A DNA stretch of 64,000 bases from Pseudomonas sp. 7SR1 (GCF_900156465.1 NZ_LT707064.1:5905001-5969000); one strand, 5' to 3'; shown: positions 53,401-63,684, counted from the first letter of the stretch. Notes: generated by a model not told the origin, from the letters alone. Numbers and translations: made by a program.

Positions 53401-56400
53401 CAACGGCGTCCGGGTTGCTGTGATAGACCGCGTTGCCGCTGGCATCCAGGGTGAGGTAACCATAGGTGCCGTTGATCTGGATATTGAGGCCGCCCACCGC
53501 CGGGGACGAAGTATCGCTGCCAACGCGCACACCAATGACGGTACCGCCGTCGGCGCCGAGTACGTCGTTGTCCAGTACGTTGCCGCTGATCGTACCGCCC
53601 TCCACCACCGAAGCGGCGTCGCAATGCGCCTCGGGCATGTCATCGACGATGTTGATGACGATGGTGCTGGTGACCGAGTTGCCCAGGGAGTCCGTGGCTT
53701 GATAGGTGAAGCTTTCGCTCAGGACGTTCGGGCCGTCATTGGCGTTGGGCGTGGTCGTGGCCGGTGATGTCAGCGTATAGGTATAGGAGCCGTCCGGGTT
53801 GAGCAGCAGTTGCCCGTAGGCGCCAGTGGCGTTGCCGACCAAGGCGAACGTCACGGCGCCGATGGCACCGCTGACCGATCCCACCAGGCTGCCGCTGGCG
53901 GTTTCGCCAGTGGTGCCAGGGTCGCTGCCGGTGACCGTGCCGGGAGCCAGGTCCTGGCCGTCCTGGTTCAGGTCGAGGGCCTTTTCATGGACGCTGATGT
54001 CCTGGTCCGGCGTCGCGACGAGGCAGCTTTCATGCACGTCGATGGTGATGGTGGTGGTGCTTTCATCGCCGTCGGCGTCGCGCACGGTGTAGGTGAACAC
54101 ATCGGTGGCGCCAGGGGCGCTGACCGTGTTCGGGTAGCTGTGATAGACCGCGTTGCCGTTGGCATCCAGGGTGAGGTAACCGTAGCTGCCGTTGATCTGG
54201 GTATTGAGGCCGCCCACGGCCGGGGTCGAAGTATCGTCGCCGGCACGGACACCGATCACCGCGCCGCTGGTGGCCGGGCCGTCGGCACCGCCCACATCGT
54301 TGTTCAGTACGTTGCCACTGACCGTCCCTCCCTCGTCCACCGAAGCGGAGTCGGCGTGGGCAGTGGGCAGGTCATCGACGATGTTCACGTCCAGGTTGCC
54401 GGTGGCGGTGGTGCCGTTGTCGTCGGTAACCACCACGGCAAACTGCTCGCTCAGGCTGTTGGCGCCGCTGGCATTCGGGTGGGCCTCGTTATCCAGCAGG
54501 GTGTAGCTGTAGCTGACCACGCCGGTGACGGCGTTGAAGCCGGTGATGGTCAGGGTGTTGCCCAGCGCCGTGGTAATCGATTGAGGGAAACCGGCCGCCA
54601 CGCCACCGCTGACCACGGTGATGCCGCCGACGCTCAGGTTCTGCACACCGTCCAGCGCTGTCACGGTGAACGTGCCGCTCTGGGTCAGGGCCGGTGCATC
54701 CGGGCTGGTGCCATCGGCCAGGTGTTGTTCCCGGACGGTCAGCTCGCCGCCTTCAGTGTCCAGCCCCTGGATGATCACCGGATCGTCGTTGTTATGGACC
54801 TGCAGCACCAGGTTGGCGGTGCTGGTATCGCCGTCGGCATCGGTCAGGGTGTAGGTGAAGGTTTCCGTGCCGCTGCCGCCGCCGTGCAACGCGACGAACT
54901 GCGGATCGCTGGTGTTCAACGTATAGGTGTACGACCCGTCGGCGTTGAGCACCAGGGTGCCGTAGGTACCGGTGAACGTGCCGGGGGTGATGGGGCCGGA
55001 CGCCACGGTGTCGGCGCCTTGGCTGTCATTGGTCAGGACGCTGCCGCTCAGGGTCAGTTGGGTCTCCGAGGCGGTACCGGCGTTGCTGTCGTCCACGGCC
55101 TGAGGCAGGTCATCGACGATGTTCACGTCCAGGTTGCCGGTGGCGGTGGTGCCGTTGTCGTCGGTAACCACCACGGCAAACTGCTCGCTCAGGCTGTTGG
55201 CGCCGCTGGCATTCGGGTGGGCCTCGTTATCCAGCAGGGTGTAGCTGTAGCTGACCACGCCGGTGACGGCGTTGAAGCCGGTGATGGTCAGGGTGTTGCC
55301 CAGCGCCGTGGTAATCGATTGAGGGAAACCGGCCGCCACGCCACCACTGACCACGGTGATGCCACCGACGCTCAGGTTCTGCACACCGTCCAGCGCTGTC
55401 ACGGTGAACGTGCCGCTCTGGGTCAGGGCCGGTGCATCCGGGCTGGTGCCATCGGCCAGGTGTTGTTCCCGGACGGTCAGCTCGCCGCCTTCAGTGTCCA
55501 GCCCCTGGATGATCACCGGATCGTCGTTGTTATGGACCTGCAGCACCAGGTTGGCGGTGCTGGTGTCGCCGTCGGCATCGGTCAGGGTGTAGGTGAAGGT
55601 TTCCGTGCCGCTGCCGCCGCCGTGCAACGCGACGAACTGCGGATCGCTGGTGTTCAACGTATAGGTGTACGACCCGTCGGCGTTGAGCACCAGAGTGCCG
55701 TAGGTACCGGTGAACGTGCCGGGGGTGATGGGGCCGGACGCCACGTTGTCGGCGCCTTGGCTGTCATTGGTCAGGACGCTGCCGCTCAGGGTCAGTTGGG
55801 TCTCCGAGGCGGTACCGGCGTTGCTGTCGTCCACGGCCTGAGGCAGGTCATCGACGATGTTCACGTCCAGGTTGCCGGTGGCGGTGGTGCCGTTGTCGTC
55901 GGTAACCACCACGGCAAACTGCTCGCTCAGGCTGTTGGCGCCGCTGGCATTCGGGTGGGCCTCGTTATCCAGCAGGGTGTAGCTGTAGCTGACCACGCCG
56001 GTGACGGCGTTGAAGCCGGTGATGGTCAGGGTGTTGCCCAGCGCCGTGGTAATCGATTGAGGGAAACCGGCCGCCACGCCACCGCTGACCACGGTGATGC
56101 CGCCGACGCTCAGGTTCTGCACACCGTCCAGCGCTGTCACGGTGAACGTGCCGCTCTGGGTCAGGGCCGGTGCATCCGGGCTGGTGCCATCGGCCAGGTG
56201 TTGTTCCCGGACGCTCAGCTCGCCGCCTTCAGTGTCCAGCCCCTGGATGATCACCGGATCGTCGTTGTTATGGACCTGCAGCACCAGGTTGGCGGTGCTG
56301 GTGTCGCCGTCGGCATCGGTCAGGGTGTAGGTGAAGGTTTCCGTGCCGCTGCCGCCGCCGTGCAACGCGACGAACTGCGGATCGCTGGTGTTCAACGTAT

Positions 56401-57571
56401 AGGTGTAAGTGCCATTGGGGTTGAGCACCAGGGTGCCGTAGGTACCGGTGAACGTGCCGCCAATGATCGGCCCGCTGTCGGGGCCGGTGGGGATACGATC
56501 GGCCCCCTGATGGTCGTTGGGCAAGACGTTGCCGGTGAGGGTGACCAACGATTCCGACGCTGTGCTGACGTGGCTGTCGTCGATCGCCTGGGGCACATCG
56601 TCGGTGATATTGACGTCCAGGGTGCCGTTCGCGCTGTCACCGTCGTTGTCCACGGCCACGACCGGGAACTGTTCAGTGAGGGTATTGGGGCCGGCACCGG
56701 CAGGATGGGTTTCGTTGTCCGTGAGGGTGTAGCTGTAGCTGACGACACCGGTGGCGGGGTTGTAGCCCGTGATGGTCAGGGTGTTGCCCAGTGCCGTGGT
56801 GATCGATTGAGGAAAACCTGCCGGTACGCCGCCAGCGATGACGCTGATGCCCCCGATGCTCAGGCTGCTCAACCCGTCGGGGGCGTTGATGGTGAAGGTA
56901 CCGCTTTGCACCAGCGCCGCCGGGTTGCTGGCCGAACCGTCGGACAGGCTGGCCTCGTCTGCCGTCAGCTCGCCGCCCTCCACGGTCAGCCCGTCGAGGG
57001 TCACCGGGTTATCAGACGTCTCGGGGGTCACTGGCGGTACGGTTCCATCGTCACCGTCATCCGCATCCCCCGCCAGGCGCAGCAGAGGAAATTCGGGAAT
57101 CCCGTTGAATCCCGCCGTAGGGAATCCGATGCTCGGGTCAACCGCCCCGCCCACCTCTTCCAGCAGCACAAAACTGTGCCCGCCCCCAAGGCCGCCCGGG
57201 GCATTGCCAGCACCGGGGCCGGCAGCCGTGGCTTCGCCGGTCTGGGTCGGGTCGGCACCGGCGGCGATGGCTTGTTGCAGCTTCTGCACATCGGTCAGTT
57301 GCGCATCACTCGGTGCCGCGGCCTCAGGCGTCTCGACGCCAGGCGCCTGCCGGGCCAGCAACTGCGAGGTCAGGGTCAGGTCGCTTTCACGTCCGAGGGT
57401 CAACTCCTGGCCATTGGCAAGCTGCACGGCCACGGCCCCCTCGGCACCGGTCACCAGATGCTCACCGGCATACAGTCGATCTCCCTCCACCAGCGGGCGT
57501 CGCAGGCCCCCGGTCGCTTGCGCGAAAACCTGCCCGATTACCTTGCTGACGGTACCGATGAGCGCTGCCAT
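50457..57571 (-). CDS. Giant LapA/BapA-like RTX adhesin (frame broken near the 3' end)
   Basis: About 2371 aa if the frame is restored; without restoration the first frame gives 2237 aa ending at 50858. The start is the ATG at 57571 with GGAGGA six nt upstream. Domains: LapA-type retention module (about 1-115, IGQVFAQATGGLRRPLVEGDRLYAGE); a TAAG motif at 115-118 like the LapG cleavage site; VCBS/cadherin-like repeats including 246-residue tandem units (about 390-1070) and 240-residue units (about 1065-1550); a VWA domain (about 1563-1757) with the metal-site motif DVSGS; RTX nonapeptides (about 2100-2180, GAGDDILNAGDGNDILSAGSGND); and a type I secretion C-terminus. The secretion tail (50457-50978) is in another frame, one base off at a run of six G. 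A divergent type I secretion system follows, as at P. aeruginosa PA1874-PA1877. It should be a biofilm adhesin held in the outer membrane. Confidence 0.88.
50979..50984 (-). other. Homopolymer frameshift site in the adhesin gene
   Basis: Six C on the plus strand (six G in the mRNA, CTG GGG GGA TCG). One more G, or a -1 ribosomal slip, restores LGG-IEHLIGSNFNDTLSG and leads straight into the RTX and secretion tail ending at 50457. Without it the protein ends after a non-homologous Ser/Thr-rich tail at 50858 and lacks its secretion signal. Confidence 0.85.
52921..54372 (-). repeat. Two tandem 720/732-bp repeats in the adhesin gene
   Basis: Units begin at CATCGACGATG at 52921 and 53641 and end at 54372. 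The encoded units contain LDLNQDGQDLAPGTVTGSD and SFTYQATDSLGN. They are closely similar; the second is 12 bp longer because of an insertion giving GPATSG. Confidence 0.85.
54367..56406 (-). repeat. Tandem 738-bp repeats (2.8 copies, nearly identical) in the adhesin gene
   Basis: Copies start at about 54367, 55105 and 55843, each exactly 738 bp apart; the third stops matching at about 56406. Only a few single-base differences are seen between copies. Each codes for a 246-residue VCBS-like module with DTEGGELTVREQHLADGTSP and LSVGGITVVSGGVAAGFPQS. Such identity makes copy-number change by recombination likely and assembly collapse possible. Confidence 0.92.
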
Positions 57572-58021
57572 GTGCATTCCTCCGTTGCCAACCCGCGGTC
57601 GGCATGTCTGGGTGAAGAAGCGATGCCTGATGAGCCCCCGGAAAATCTGGAAAATCTGCCAGGTTTCACAGGATCCGAAGGGCTAGCTCTTTGCCACAAT
57701 GACAAAAAACCGTCGCAAAACATCACCCTTCATTCCGTTCTTTCGACCACTTCCCCACGTCGTTCAAAAATTTCCATGGAACTTTTATTGACGCCTAAAA
57801 GCCGTCAGAACCCGCATTTTCAAAGGCTTTCGCTTTGAACAATGTGCCGCTTTTTTCCAAGCACATAAGTTTTTTTCGGAATAAGCGCTATGAGAAATTC
57901 TTCTTAGGTTTCTCGCAGGATGTTCTTAGCTGTGTTGTTACAAGGTTGAAACGGTTTTGATCTTAAATACGTCAAGATTTTGGCGACACAGAAGCACAAC
58001 AGACCTCAGGAGATGCACCCC
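57572..58021. other. Divergent control region between the adhesin and its secretion operon
   Basis: 450 bp without a gene, clearly richer in A+T than its surroundings (57700-57980). It must hold the adhesin promoter (leftwards) and the secretion operon promoter (rightwards). GGAGGA precedes the adhesin ATG and AGGAG the TolC-like gene. I could not single out convincing -10/-35, sigma-54 or FleQ-type sites. Confidence 0.6.
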
Positions 58022-59380
58022 ATGCGCGTTCTATCCCCCCTCTGCAGCGCGGTTTTGCTGGCCATGGCCTGCTCTTCTCACGCCCAGGCCATGTCATTGA
58101 CCGAAGCGATCCAGAGCACTATCGCGACTCATCCGGAACTGGCCCAACGAGTGGACAGCCGTCTGTCGGCCAATGAAGACGTCAAGGTCGCCAGGGGGGG
58201 CTTTTTCCCGTCGGTGGATTTGAATGCCGGCTACGGCCGGGGCTACAGCGACAACCCCAGCACTCGGGGACAAGGCGACCACCACACCAATGTCCTGACT
58301 TACACACAGTCGGAGTTGCGCCTGCGGCAGATGCTCTTTGACGGTTTCAACACCACCAACGAAGTGGAACGCACCAAAGGCGTGGTCAACTCCCGCGCCT
58401 ATTACGCCCAGGGCACCGCCCAGGATCTGGCCCTGCGCACCATCGAGGTCTATCTGGAAGTGCTCAAGCGCCGCGAACTGGTGACCCTGGCCAAGAACAA
58501 CCTGCAAGCCCACCTGCGAGTCAACGACCAGATCGGCCTGCGCACCGAGCGCGGGGTGGGCAGCACCGCCGATTCCGACCAGTCCAATGCCCGCCGCGCC
58601 CTGGCGGAAAACAACTACGACACCGCCCAGGTAGACCTGGCCGACGCCGAGGCGAACTTCTACAGCGTGGTCGGACGCATGCCCGACGAGCTGGAAACGC
58701 CCCCCTCGACCCGGGGCGAGATCCCCGCAGACCTGCGCCAGGCCCAGCAAAGCATGGTGGAGAACAACCCGTACCTGAAATCGGCCCAGGCCGACATACA
58801 GTCCGCCCAGAGCCAGTACGAGTCGGCCAAGTCGCCGTTCTACCCACGTTTCGACGCCGAAGCGGCGGTGGGTGCCAATAACAACATCGGTGGCGAAGAA
58901 GGCCATGACAACAACTGGCGGGTCGGCGTGGTGATGAACTACAACCTGTTCCGCGGCGGTAGCGACAAGGCACGCCTGGCCTCCAACTCCCATCAGATCA
59001 ACCAGGCCATGGACATCCGCAACAACGCCCTGCGCCAGCTCAACGAAGACACGCGCCTGGCCTGGAACGCGATGAACAATGCCCGCAAGCAGACCCCCAC
59101 CGCCCGGGAATACGCCGACACCACCGCCCGCGTACGCGCCGCGTACCAGGACCAGTTCGGGCTGGGCCAGCGGACCCTGCTCGACCTGCTCGACAGCGAG
59201 AACGAGCTGTACAACGCCAATCGCCGCTACACCGAAGTCCGGTACACCGAGGAGTACTCGATGTACCGCGTGCTGGCGAACATGGGCGTGCTGTTGAGCA
59301 AGCAGCGGGTGGTACTGCCCGCCGACGCCGTCGCCCAGACCGAGGTCAAGAACGAAGCGCGACTGCCTGAACTGAAGTAG
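58022..59380 (+). CDS. TolC-family outer-membrane channel of the type I secretion system
   Basis: 452 aa from the ATG at 58022 with AGGAG nine nt upstream; earlier in-frame ATGs sit on or before the ribosome site. A signal peptide (MRVLSPLCSAVLLAMACSSHAQA) precedes MSLTEAIQSTIATHPELAQRVDSRLSANEDVKVARGGFFPSVDL, the typical TolC/LapE opening. The repeat RVRAAYQDQFGLGQRTLLDLLDSENELYNANRRY matches the second TolC half. It forms the outer-membrane tunnel for the divergent adhesin. First gene of a three-gene operon; the next gene starts 19 bp later. Confidence 0.93.
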   Translation: MRVLSPLCSAVLLAMACSSHAQAMSLTEAIQSTIATHPELAQRVDSRLSANEDVKVARGGFFPSVDLNAGYGRGYSDNPSTRGQGDHHTNVLTYTQSELRLRQMLFDGFNTTNEVERTKGVVNSRAYYAQGTAQDLALRTIEVYLEVLKRRELVTLAKNNLQAHLRVNDQIGLRTERGVGSTADSDQSNARRALAENNYDTAQVDLADAEANFYSVVGRMPDELETPPSTRGEIPADLRQAQQSMVENNPYLKSAQADIQSAQSQYESAKSPFYPRFDAEAAVGANNNIGGEEGHDNNWRVGVVMNYNLFRGGSDKARLASNSHQINQAMDIRNNALRQLNEDTRLAWNAMNNARKQTPTAREYADTTARVRAAYQDQFGLGQRTLLDLLDSENELYNANRRYTEVRYTEEYSMYRVLANMGVLLSKQRVVLPADAVAQTEVKNEARLPELK

Positions 59381-59399
59381 TCCCGGGGGAACGATCACC

Positions 59400-61559
59400 A
59401 TGACCAGCATGGCACCCGCAACACCCAGCGCCGATCCGCGCCTGAATGTCGATGACCCATTGCTGGATGGTCTGCTGATCCTTTGCAAACTCCATGGCGC
59501 GGCAGTCAGTCGCGCCAGCCTCAGCGCCGGGCTTCCAATGGCGCACCAACGGCTGAGCCCGGACCTGCTGCCACGCGCGGCGGCCCGGGCCGGTTTGCAG
59601 GCGCGGGTGCTGCGCCGCAAGCTGGCCGAGATTTCCCCCCTCAACCTGCCGGTGATGCTGATCCTGGCCGGTGGCCGTTGTGCGGTGCTGCGGCGTTGGC
59701 GCGAAGATGGCCAGGCGCTGATCCTGCCCAGCGAAGCCGATGGCGGCGAACAATGGGTCAGTGGCGAGGAACTGGCCCTCGATTACAGTGGCCAGGCCCT
59801 GTTCGCGCGGCCGCGACATGAACTCGAGGATTTGCGCGCGCCACTGGTGCCGAGGGTCGAGGCCTGGTTTCGCGACACCCTCAAGTTGTCCCGCTGGCTG
59901 TACAGCGACGCGATCCTGGCGAGCCTGCTCATCAACCTGCTGGGGCTGATGGTGCCGTTGTTCGTCATGCAGACCTACGATCGCGTGGTGCCGAACCAGG
60001 CGACCTCCACATTATGGGTGCTGGCCGTAGGGCTGTTGATCGGCACTGGCTTCGAACTGGTGCTGCGGGTCGTACGCGCCCACCTGCTGGACGCCGCCGG
60101 CAAGAAGACCGACGTGATTCTTTCCGCCACCCTGTTCGAACGCATCACCGGCATGGCGATGAAGGCCCGGCCGGTGACCATCGGCGGATTCGCCCAGAGC
60201 ATCCACGACTTCCAGGGCCTGCGGGAATTTCTCACGGCCGTCACCTTGACCAGCCTGATCGACCTGCCCTTCGCCTTGCTGATGCTGGTGGTGATCGGCC
60301 TGCTGGGTGGATGGCTGGTGGTGATTCCGGTGGTGGCCTTTCCGATCACCATCGTCTTCGCGATGATCATCCAGGCGCGCCTGAGCGATACCGTACAGAA
60401 AAGCCTGGCCCTGGGCGCGCAGCGCCAGGCCTTGTTGATCGAAACCCTCGGCGGTTTGGAAACCCTCAAGGCCTGCAGCGCCGAAAGCGAGCGCCAGCAT
60501 CAATGGGAAAGCACCCATGGCGCCCTCACCCGCCTGGACAGCCATGCGCGCAACCTCTCGGCCCTGGCCACCAACGGCACCCTGTTCCTGCAACAGCTGG
60601 CCGGCATGACCACCATCGTCGCCGGGGTCTACAGCATCATTGCCGGCAACCTCAGCGTCGGCGCGCTGGTGGCGACCTACATGCTGGGCAGCCGGGTGCT
60701 GGCGCCACTGGGACAGATCGCCGGGTTGATCACCCGCTACCAGCAGGCCCGGCTCACCATGCGCAGCACCGACGCCTTGATGGCCTTGCCCCAGGAGCGC
60801 GAAGCCGGGCAGCGACCGCTGGACCGCACCCAATTGCAGGGCGCGCTGGACGTCAACGGCGTGACGTTCCACTACAACGGTCAGGACACCCCGGCGCTGG
60901 CACACGTGAGTTTCAGCCTCAAGCCCGGTGAGCGGGTCGCAATCATCGGGCGCAGCGGCTCGGGCAAAAGCACCCTGGCACGCCTGGTGATGGGGTTCTA
61001 TGCGCCCCAGGAGGGCCAGCTGTTGCTCGATGGCCTGGACCTGCGGCAGCTGGATGTCGCCGACCTGCGCCAACAGATCGGCTATGTCGCCCATGACCTG
61101 CCGTTGCTGGCCGGCAGCCTGCGGGACAACCTCACCCTCGGCGCCCGCTATGTCAGCGACGCGCGCATGCTGGAAGTGGCGGAACTGACCGGTGTCACCG
61201 AACTGGCCCGCCAGCATCCCCAAGGCTTCGACCGGCCGGTGGGCGAACGTGGCCAGTTGCTGTCCGGTGGCCAACGCCAAGCCGTGCTGCTGGCCCGGGC
61301 CTTGTTGCTCGACCCGCCGATCCTGCTGCTGGACGAACCCACCAGCGCCATGGACAACAGCAGCGAAGACGTCCTGCGGCAGAAGCTTCACACCCATGTA
61401 CAGGGCAAGACGGTGCTGCTGGTCACTCACCGCACTTCGATGCTGAGCCTGGTGGACCGGTTGGTGGTCTTGGACAACGGACGGATCGTGGCGGATGGGC
61501 CGAAGGACGCAGTCATCGATGCCTTGCGCAAGGGACGGGTAGGCTCTGCGGCGGTTTAA
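59400..61559 (+). CDS. Type I secretion ABC transporter with C39-like domain (LapB/LssB-type)
   Basis: 719 aa. The N-terminal C39 peptidase-like domain (about 18-140) lacks the catalytic Cys, as in transporters of RTX adhesins that are exported uncleaved. A six-helix membrane domain (about 165-450) follows, with MQTYDRVVPNQATSTLWVLAVG. The ATPase domain (about 480-710) has Walker A GRSGSGKST, signature LLSGGQRQ and Walker B ILLLDEPTSAMD. It energises export of the adhesin at 50457-57571. The HlyD-like partner starts 81 bp downstream. Confidence 0.94.
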   Translation: MTSMAPATPSADPRLNVDDPLLDGLLILCKLHGAAVSRASLSAGLPMAHQRLSPDLLPRAAARAGLQARVLRRKLAEISPLNLPVMLILAGGRCAVLRRWREDGQALILPSEADGGEQWVSGEELALDYSGQALFARPRHELEDLRAPLVPRVEAWFRDTLKLSRWLYSDAILASLLINLLGLMVPLFVMQTYDRVVPNQATSTLWVLAVGLLIGTGFELVLRVVRAHLLDAAGKKTDVILSATLFERITGMAMKARPVTIGGFAQSIHDFQGLREFLTAVTLTSLIDLPFALLMLVVIGLLGGWLVVIPVVAFPITIVFAMIIQARLSDTVQKSLALGAQRQALLIETLGGLETLKACSAESERQHQWESTHGALTRLDSHARNLSALATNGTLFLQQLAGMTTIVAGVYSIIAGNLSVGALVATYMLGSRVLAPLGQIAGLITRYQQARLTMRSTDALMALPQEREAGQRPLDRTQLQGALDVNGVTFHYNGQDTPALAHVSFSLKPGERVAIIGRSGSGKSTLARLVMGFYAPQEGQLLLDGLDLRQLDVADLRQQIGYVAHDLPLLAGSLRDNLTLGARYVSDARMLEVAELTGVTELARQHPQGFDRPVGERGQLLSGGQRQAVLLARALLLDPPILLLDEPTSAMDNSSEDVLRQKLHTHVQGKTVLLVTHRTSMLSLVDRLVVLDNGRIVADGPKDAVIDALRKGRVGSAAV

Positions 61560-61640
61560 GCGCAATACCGCTCCCACACAAGCTCGCTCTCACGGGTTCT
61601 TGGTTCGGCTTTATTTTCTCTCACTGAAGGGTATCGCCCC

Positions 61641-63005
61641 ATGTCTGCTCAAACACCGGATTCAGCCGCCCGAAGCTACTTCGGCAGTTTCAGCAAAAGC
61701 GCCGAAAGCGAGTTCATGTCGGAAACCGCAGGCGCCGCGCTGCAGGACTCGCCCCGCCGTTTGCGCATTACCGTGTGGCTGGCCGCCGGGCTGATCGTCG
61801 CCGCGCTGGTGTGGGCCAGGCTTGCGGTCCTGCAGGAAGTCACGACCGGTGAAGGCAAGGCGATTCCATCGAGCAAGGTGCAAGTGATCCAGAACCTGGA
61901 GGGCGGTATCGTCAGCGAGATCTTCGTGCGCGAAGGCCAGATGGTGAACAAGGGCGATACCCTGCTGCGCCTGGACGACACGCGTTATCTGTCGAACAAG
62001 GGCGAAAGCGAGGCCGACCGGTATGCCTTGATGGCCCAGGTCGAGCGCCTGTCGGCGGAGGCCGAGGGCCGGCCGCTGCAGATGTCCGCCGAGGTGACTG
62101 GCAAGGCCCCGCAAGTGGCCGAGGATGAGCGCTCCCTGCACGAACAACGCCAGCGGCGCCTGGCCAGTGAACAACGGACCCTGACCGAACAACTGCGCCA
62201 GAAGACCCAGGAGCTGGCGGAGTTCCGCTCCAAGCAGAGCCAGTTCAGCTCAGCCCTGAGCCTGCTGCAGGAGGAAATGAACATGTCCGCGCCGCTGGTG
62301 CGCACCGGGGCGGTTTCACCGGTGGAAATCCTGCGGCTCAAGCGCAGCGCGGTGGAGATCCGCGGCTCGCTCAACGCCACCACCCTGGCGATTCCCCGGG
62401 CGGAATCGGCGATCAACGAGATCAAGAGCAAGATCGACGAATCGGAACAGACCTTCCGTTCCGAGGCGGCCAAGGAGCTCAACGAAAAACGCACCGAGCT
62501 GTCGAAAATCACCGCGTCGAGCATCGCCATCGACGACCGCGTGACCCGAACCACCGTGGTCTCGCCGGTGCATGGGGTGATCAAGCAACTCAAGGTGAAC
62601 ACCATCGGCGGCGTGGTGCAGCCGGGTAGCGACATGGTGGAAATCGTGCCTCTGGAGGACAACCTGCTGATCGAAGCCAAGGTCCGCCCGCAGGACGTGG
62701 CCTTCCTGCACCCTGGGCAGAAAGCCATGGTCAAGTTCAGCGCCTACGACTACACGATCTACGGCGGGCTGAGCGCCAGGCTCGAACTGATCGGTGCCGA
62801 CACCATCACCGACGACAAGGGCAACAGCTTCTACCTGATCCAGGTGCGTACCGACAAAAACCACTTGGGCGGGGATGCCAAGCCGCTGCTGATCATTCCG
62901 GGAATGGTAGCGACGGTGGATATCATTACCGGCGAGAAAAGTGTTCTGGATTACTTGCTCAAGCCGGTGCTGAAGGCCAGGACTGAGGCGATGCGGGAGC
63001 GGTAG
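61641..63005 (+). CDS. HlyD-family membrane fusion protein of the type I secretion system (LapC-like)
   Basis: 454 aa with GAAGGG nine nt before the ATG. One membrane helix (about 43-63, VWLAAGLIVAALVWARLAV) follows a short cytoplasmic tail. A biotinyl-lipoyl-like half motif QNLEGGIVSEIFVREGQMVNKGDTLLRLDDTRY, long coiled-coil hairpins (about 130-290) and the closing VSPVHGVIKQLKVNTIGGVVQPGSDMVEIVP and the FSAYDYTIYGGLSA region fit HlyD type I adaptors. It bridges the ABC transporter and the TolC-like channel. Confidence 0.94.
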   Translation: MSAQTPDSAARSYFGSFSKSAESEFMSETAGAALQDSPRRLRITVWLAAGLIVAALVWARLAVLQEVTTGEGKAIPSSKVQVIQNLEGGIVSEIFVREGQMVNKGDTLLRLDDTRYLSNKGESEADRYALMAQVERLSAEAEGRPLQMSAEVTGKAPQVAEDERSLHEQRQRRLASEQRTLTEQLRQKTQELAEFRSKQSQFSSALSLLQEEMNMSAPLVRTGAVSPVEILRLKRSAVEIRGSLNATTLAIPRAESAINEIKSKIDESEQTFRSEAAKELNEKRTELSKITASSIAIDDRVTRTTVVSPVHGVIKQLKVNTIGGVVQPGSDMVEIVPLEDNLLIEAKVRPQDVAFLHPGQKAMVKFSAYDYTIYGGLSARLELIGADTITDDKGNSFYLIQVRTDKNHLGGDAKPLLIIPGMVATVDIITGEKSVLDYLLKPVLKARTEAMRER

Positions 63006-63040
63006 TTTCTGGCTGGGATTTCATCGACAGGGCTACCGCT

Positions 63041-63060
63041 ATCGCGAGCCTGCTCGCGAT
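63041..63060. repeat. REP-type hairpin after the secretion operon
   Basis: ATCGCGAGC-CT-GCTCGCGAT is a perfect 9-bp inverted repeat of the Pseudomonas REP class, between two convergent genes. Confidence 0.75.
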
Positions 63061-63080
63061 GAGGCCAGTAAAAACCGCCA

Positions 63081-63677
63081 CTATTTTCGGACATGGTTAC
63101 GCTGGAAAACCTCCTCCCCCATCGCCGCAATCTGCCCCTCGATCAACGCCTCGAACGGCCTGAGCAACGGCTCGAAACTGTTCGGTGCTTCAAGCACCTG
63201 CAACGCCTGGACAATCGCCTCCACCGTCGACAACGCTCCCGGCCCCGGCGCCTTGCGCAGGCGATAACGGGACACGCCGCCTTCGGCCAGGGTCACCCTC
63301 GGCAGCGCCGCCAGCAACGGATTGAGGTGCAGCAACTTGCGCGCCTTGCGCCAGGTGCCATCCGGGACGACCAGCAGGATCGGCTCATCGGACGGGGTGC
63401 AGGTCTGCAACGGTAGCGCCTCGTCGCCAGGAAACAACAGCCGCGCCTGATAACCCGGTTGATTGAGCAGCCGTGGCAAATCCTCGAACACCTCACCCAC
63501 CATCAGCTCGGCATTGGTCAGCCCCAGCGCCGCCAGCCGCGCGGTGTTCAGGGCGTGGTTCACTTCGCTGGGATGCTGCAACAACAACACCCGGGTACGG
63601 CTGTCGAGACTGGGGATCAACGGGCACAGGCAATGGCTCTGCGGCCGCTGGCACCGTGGGCAATGGATTCTGGGCAT
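63081..63677 (-). CDS. DTW-domain protein, probable tRNA-uridine aminocarboxypropyltransferase
   Basis: 198 aa from the ATG at 63677 (GAGG five nt upstream); a GTG two codons earlier is possible. A zinc-binding start with cysteines in CPRC and CLC precedes LLQHPSEVNHALNTARLAAL, the family's DGTW motif in VVPDGTWRKARKLL and the SRYRLRKAPGPGALSTVEA region. DTW proteins such as E. coli TapT (YfiP) add acp groups to uridine in tRNA. It starts 7 bp after the end of the LysR gene on the same strand. Confidence 0.87.
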   Translation of the reverse strand: MPRIHCPRCQRPQSHCLCPLIPSLDSRTRVLLLQHPSEVNHALNTARLAALGLTNAELMVGEVFEDLPRLLNQPGYQARLLFPGDEALPLQTCTPSDEPILLVVPDGTWRKARKLLHLNPLLAALPRVTLAEGGVSRYRLRKAPGPGALSTVEAIVQALQVLEAPNSFEPLLRPFEALIEGQIAAMGEEVFQRNHVRK

Positions 63678-63684
63678 CGGCACC

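Noticed and set aside
52921..56406. Regularly spaced repeats that might suggest a CRISPR array
   Set aside because: Units are 720-738 bp, code in one frame for VCBS-like modules and have no spacer structure.
53810..57838. A 1342-codon open frame on the plus strand opposite the adhesin gene
   Set aside because: It is antisense to a clear RTX adhesin, repeats with the same 738-bp period, and has no domain or ribosome site; it is a by-product of GC-rich repetitive codons.
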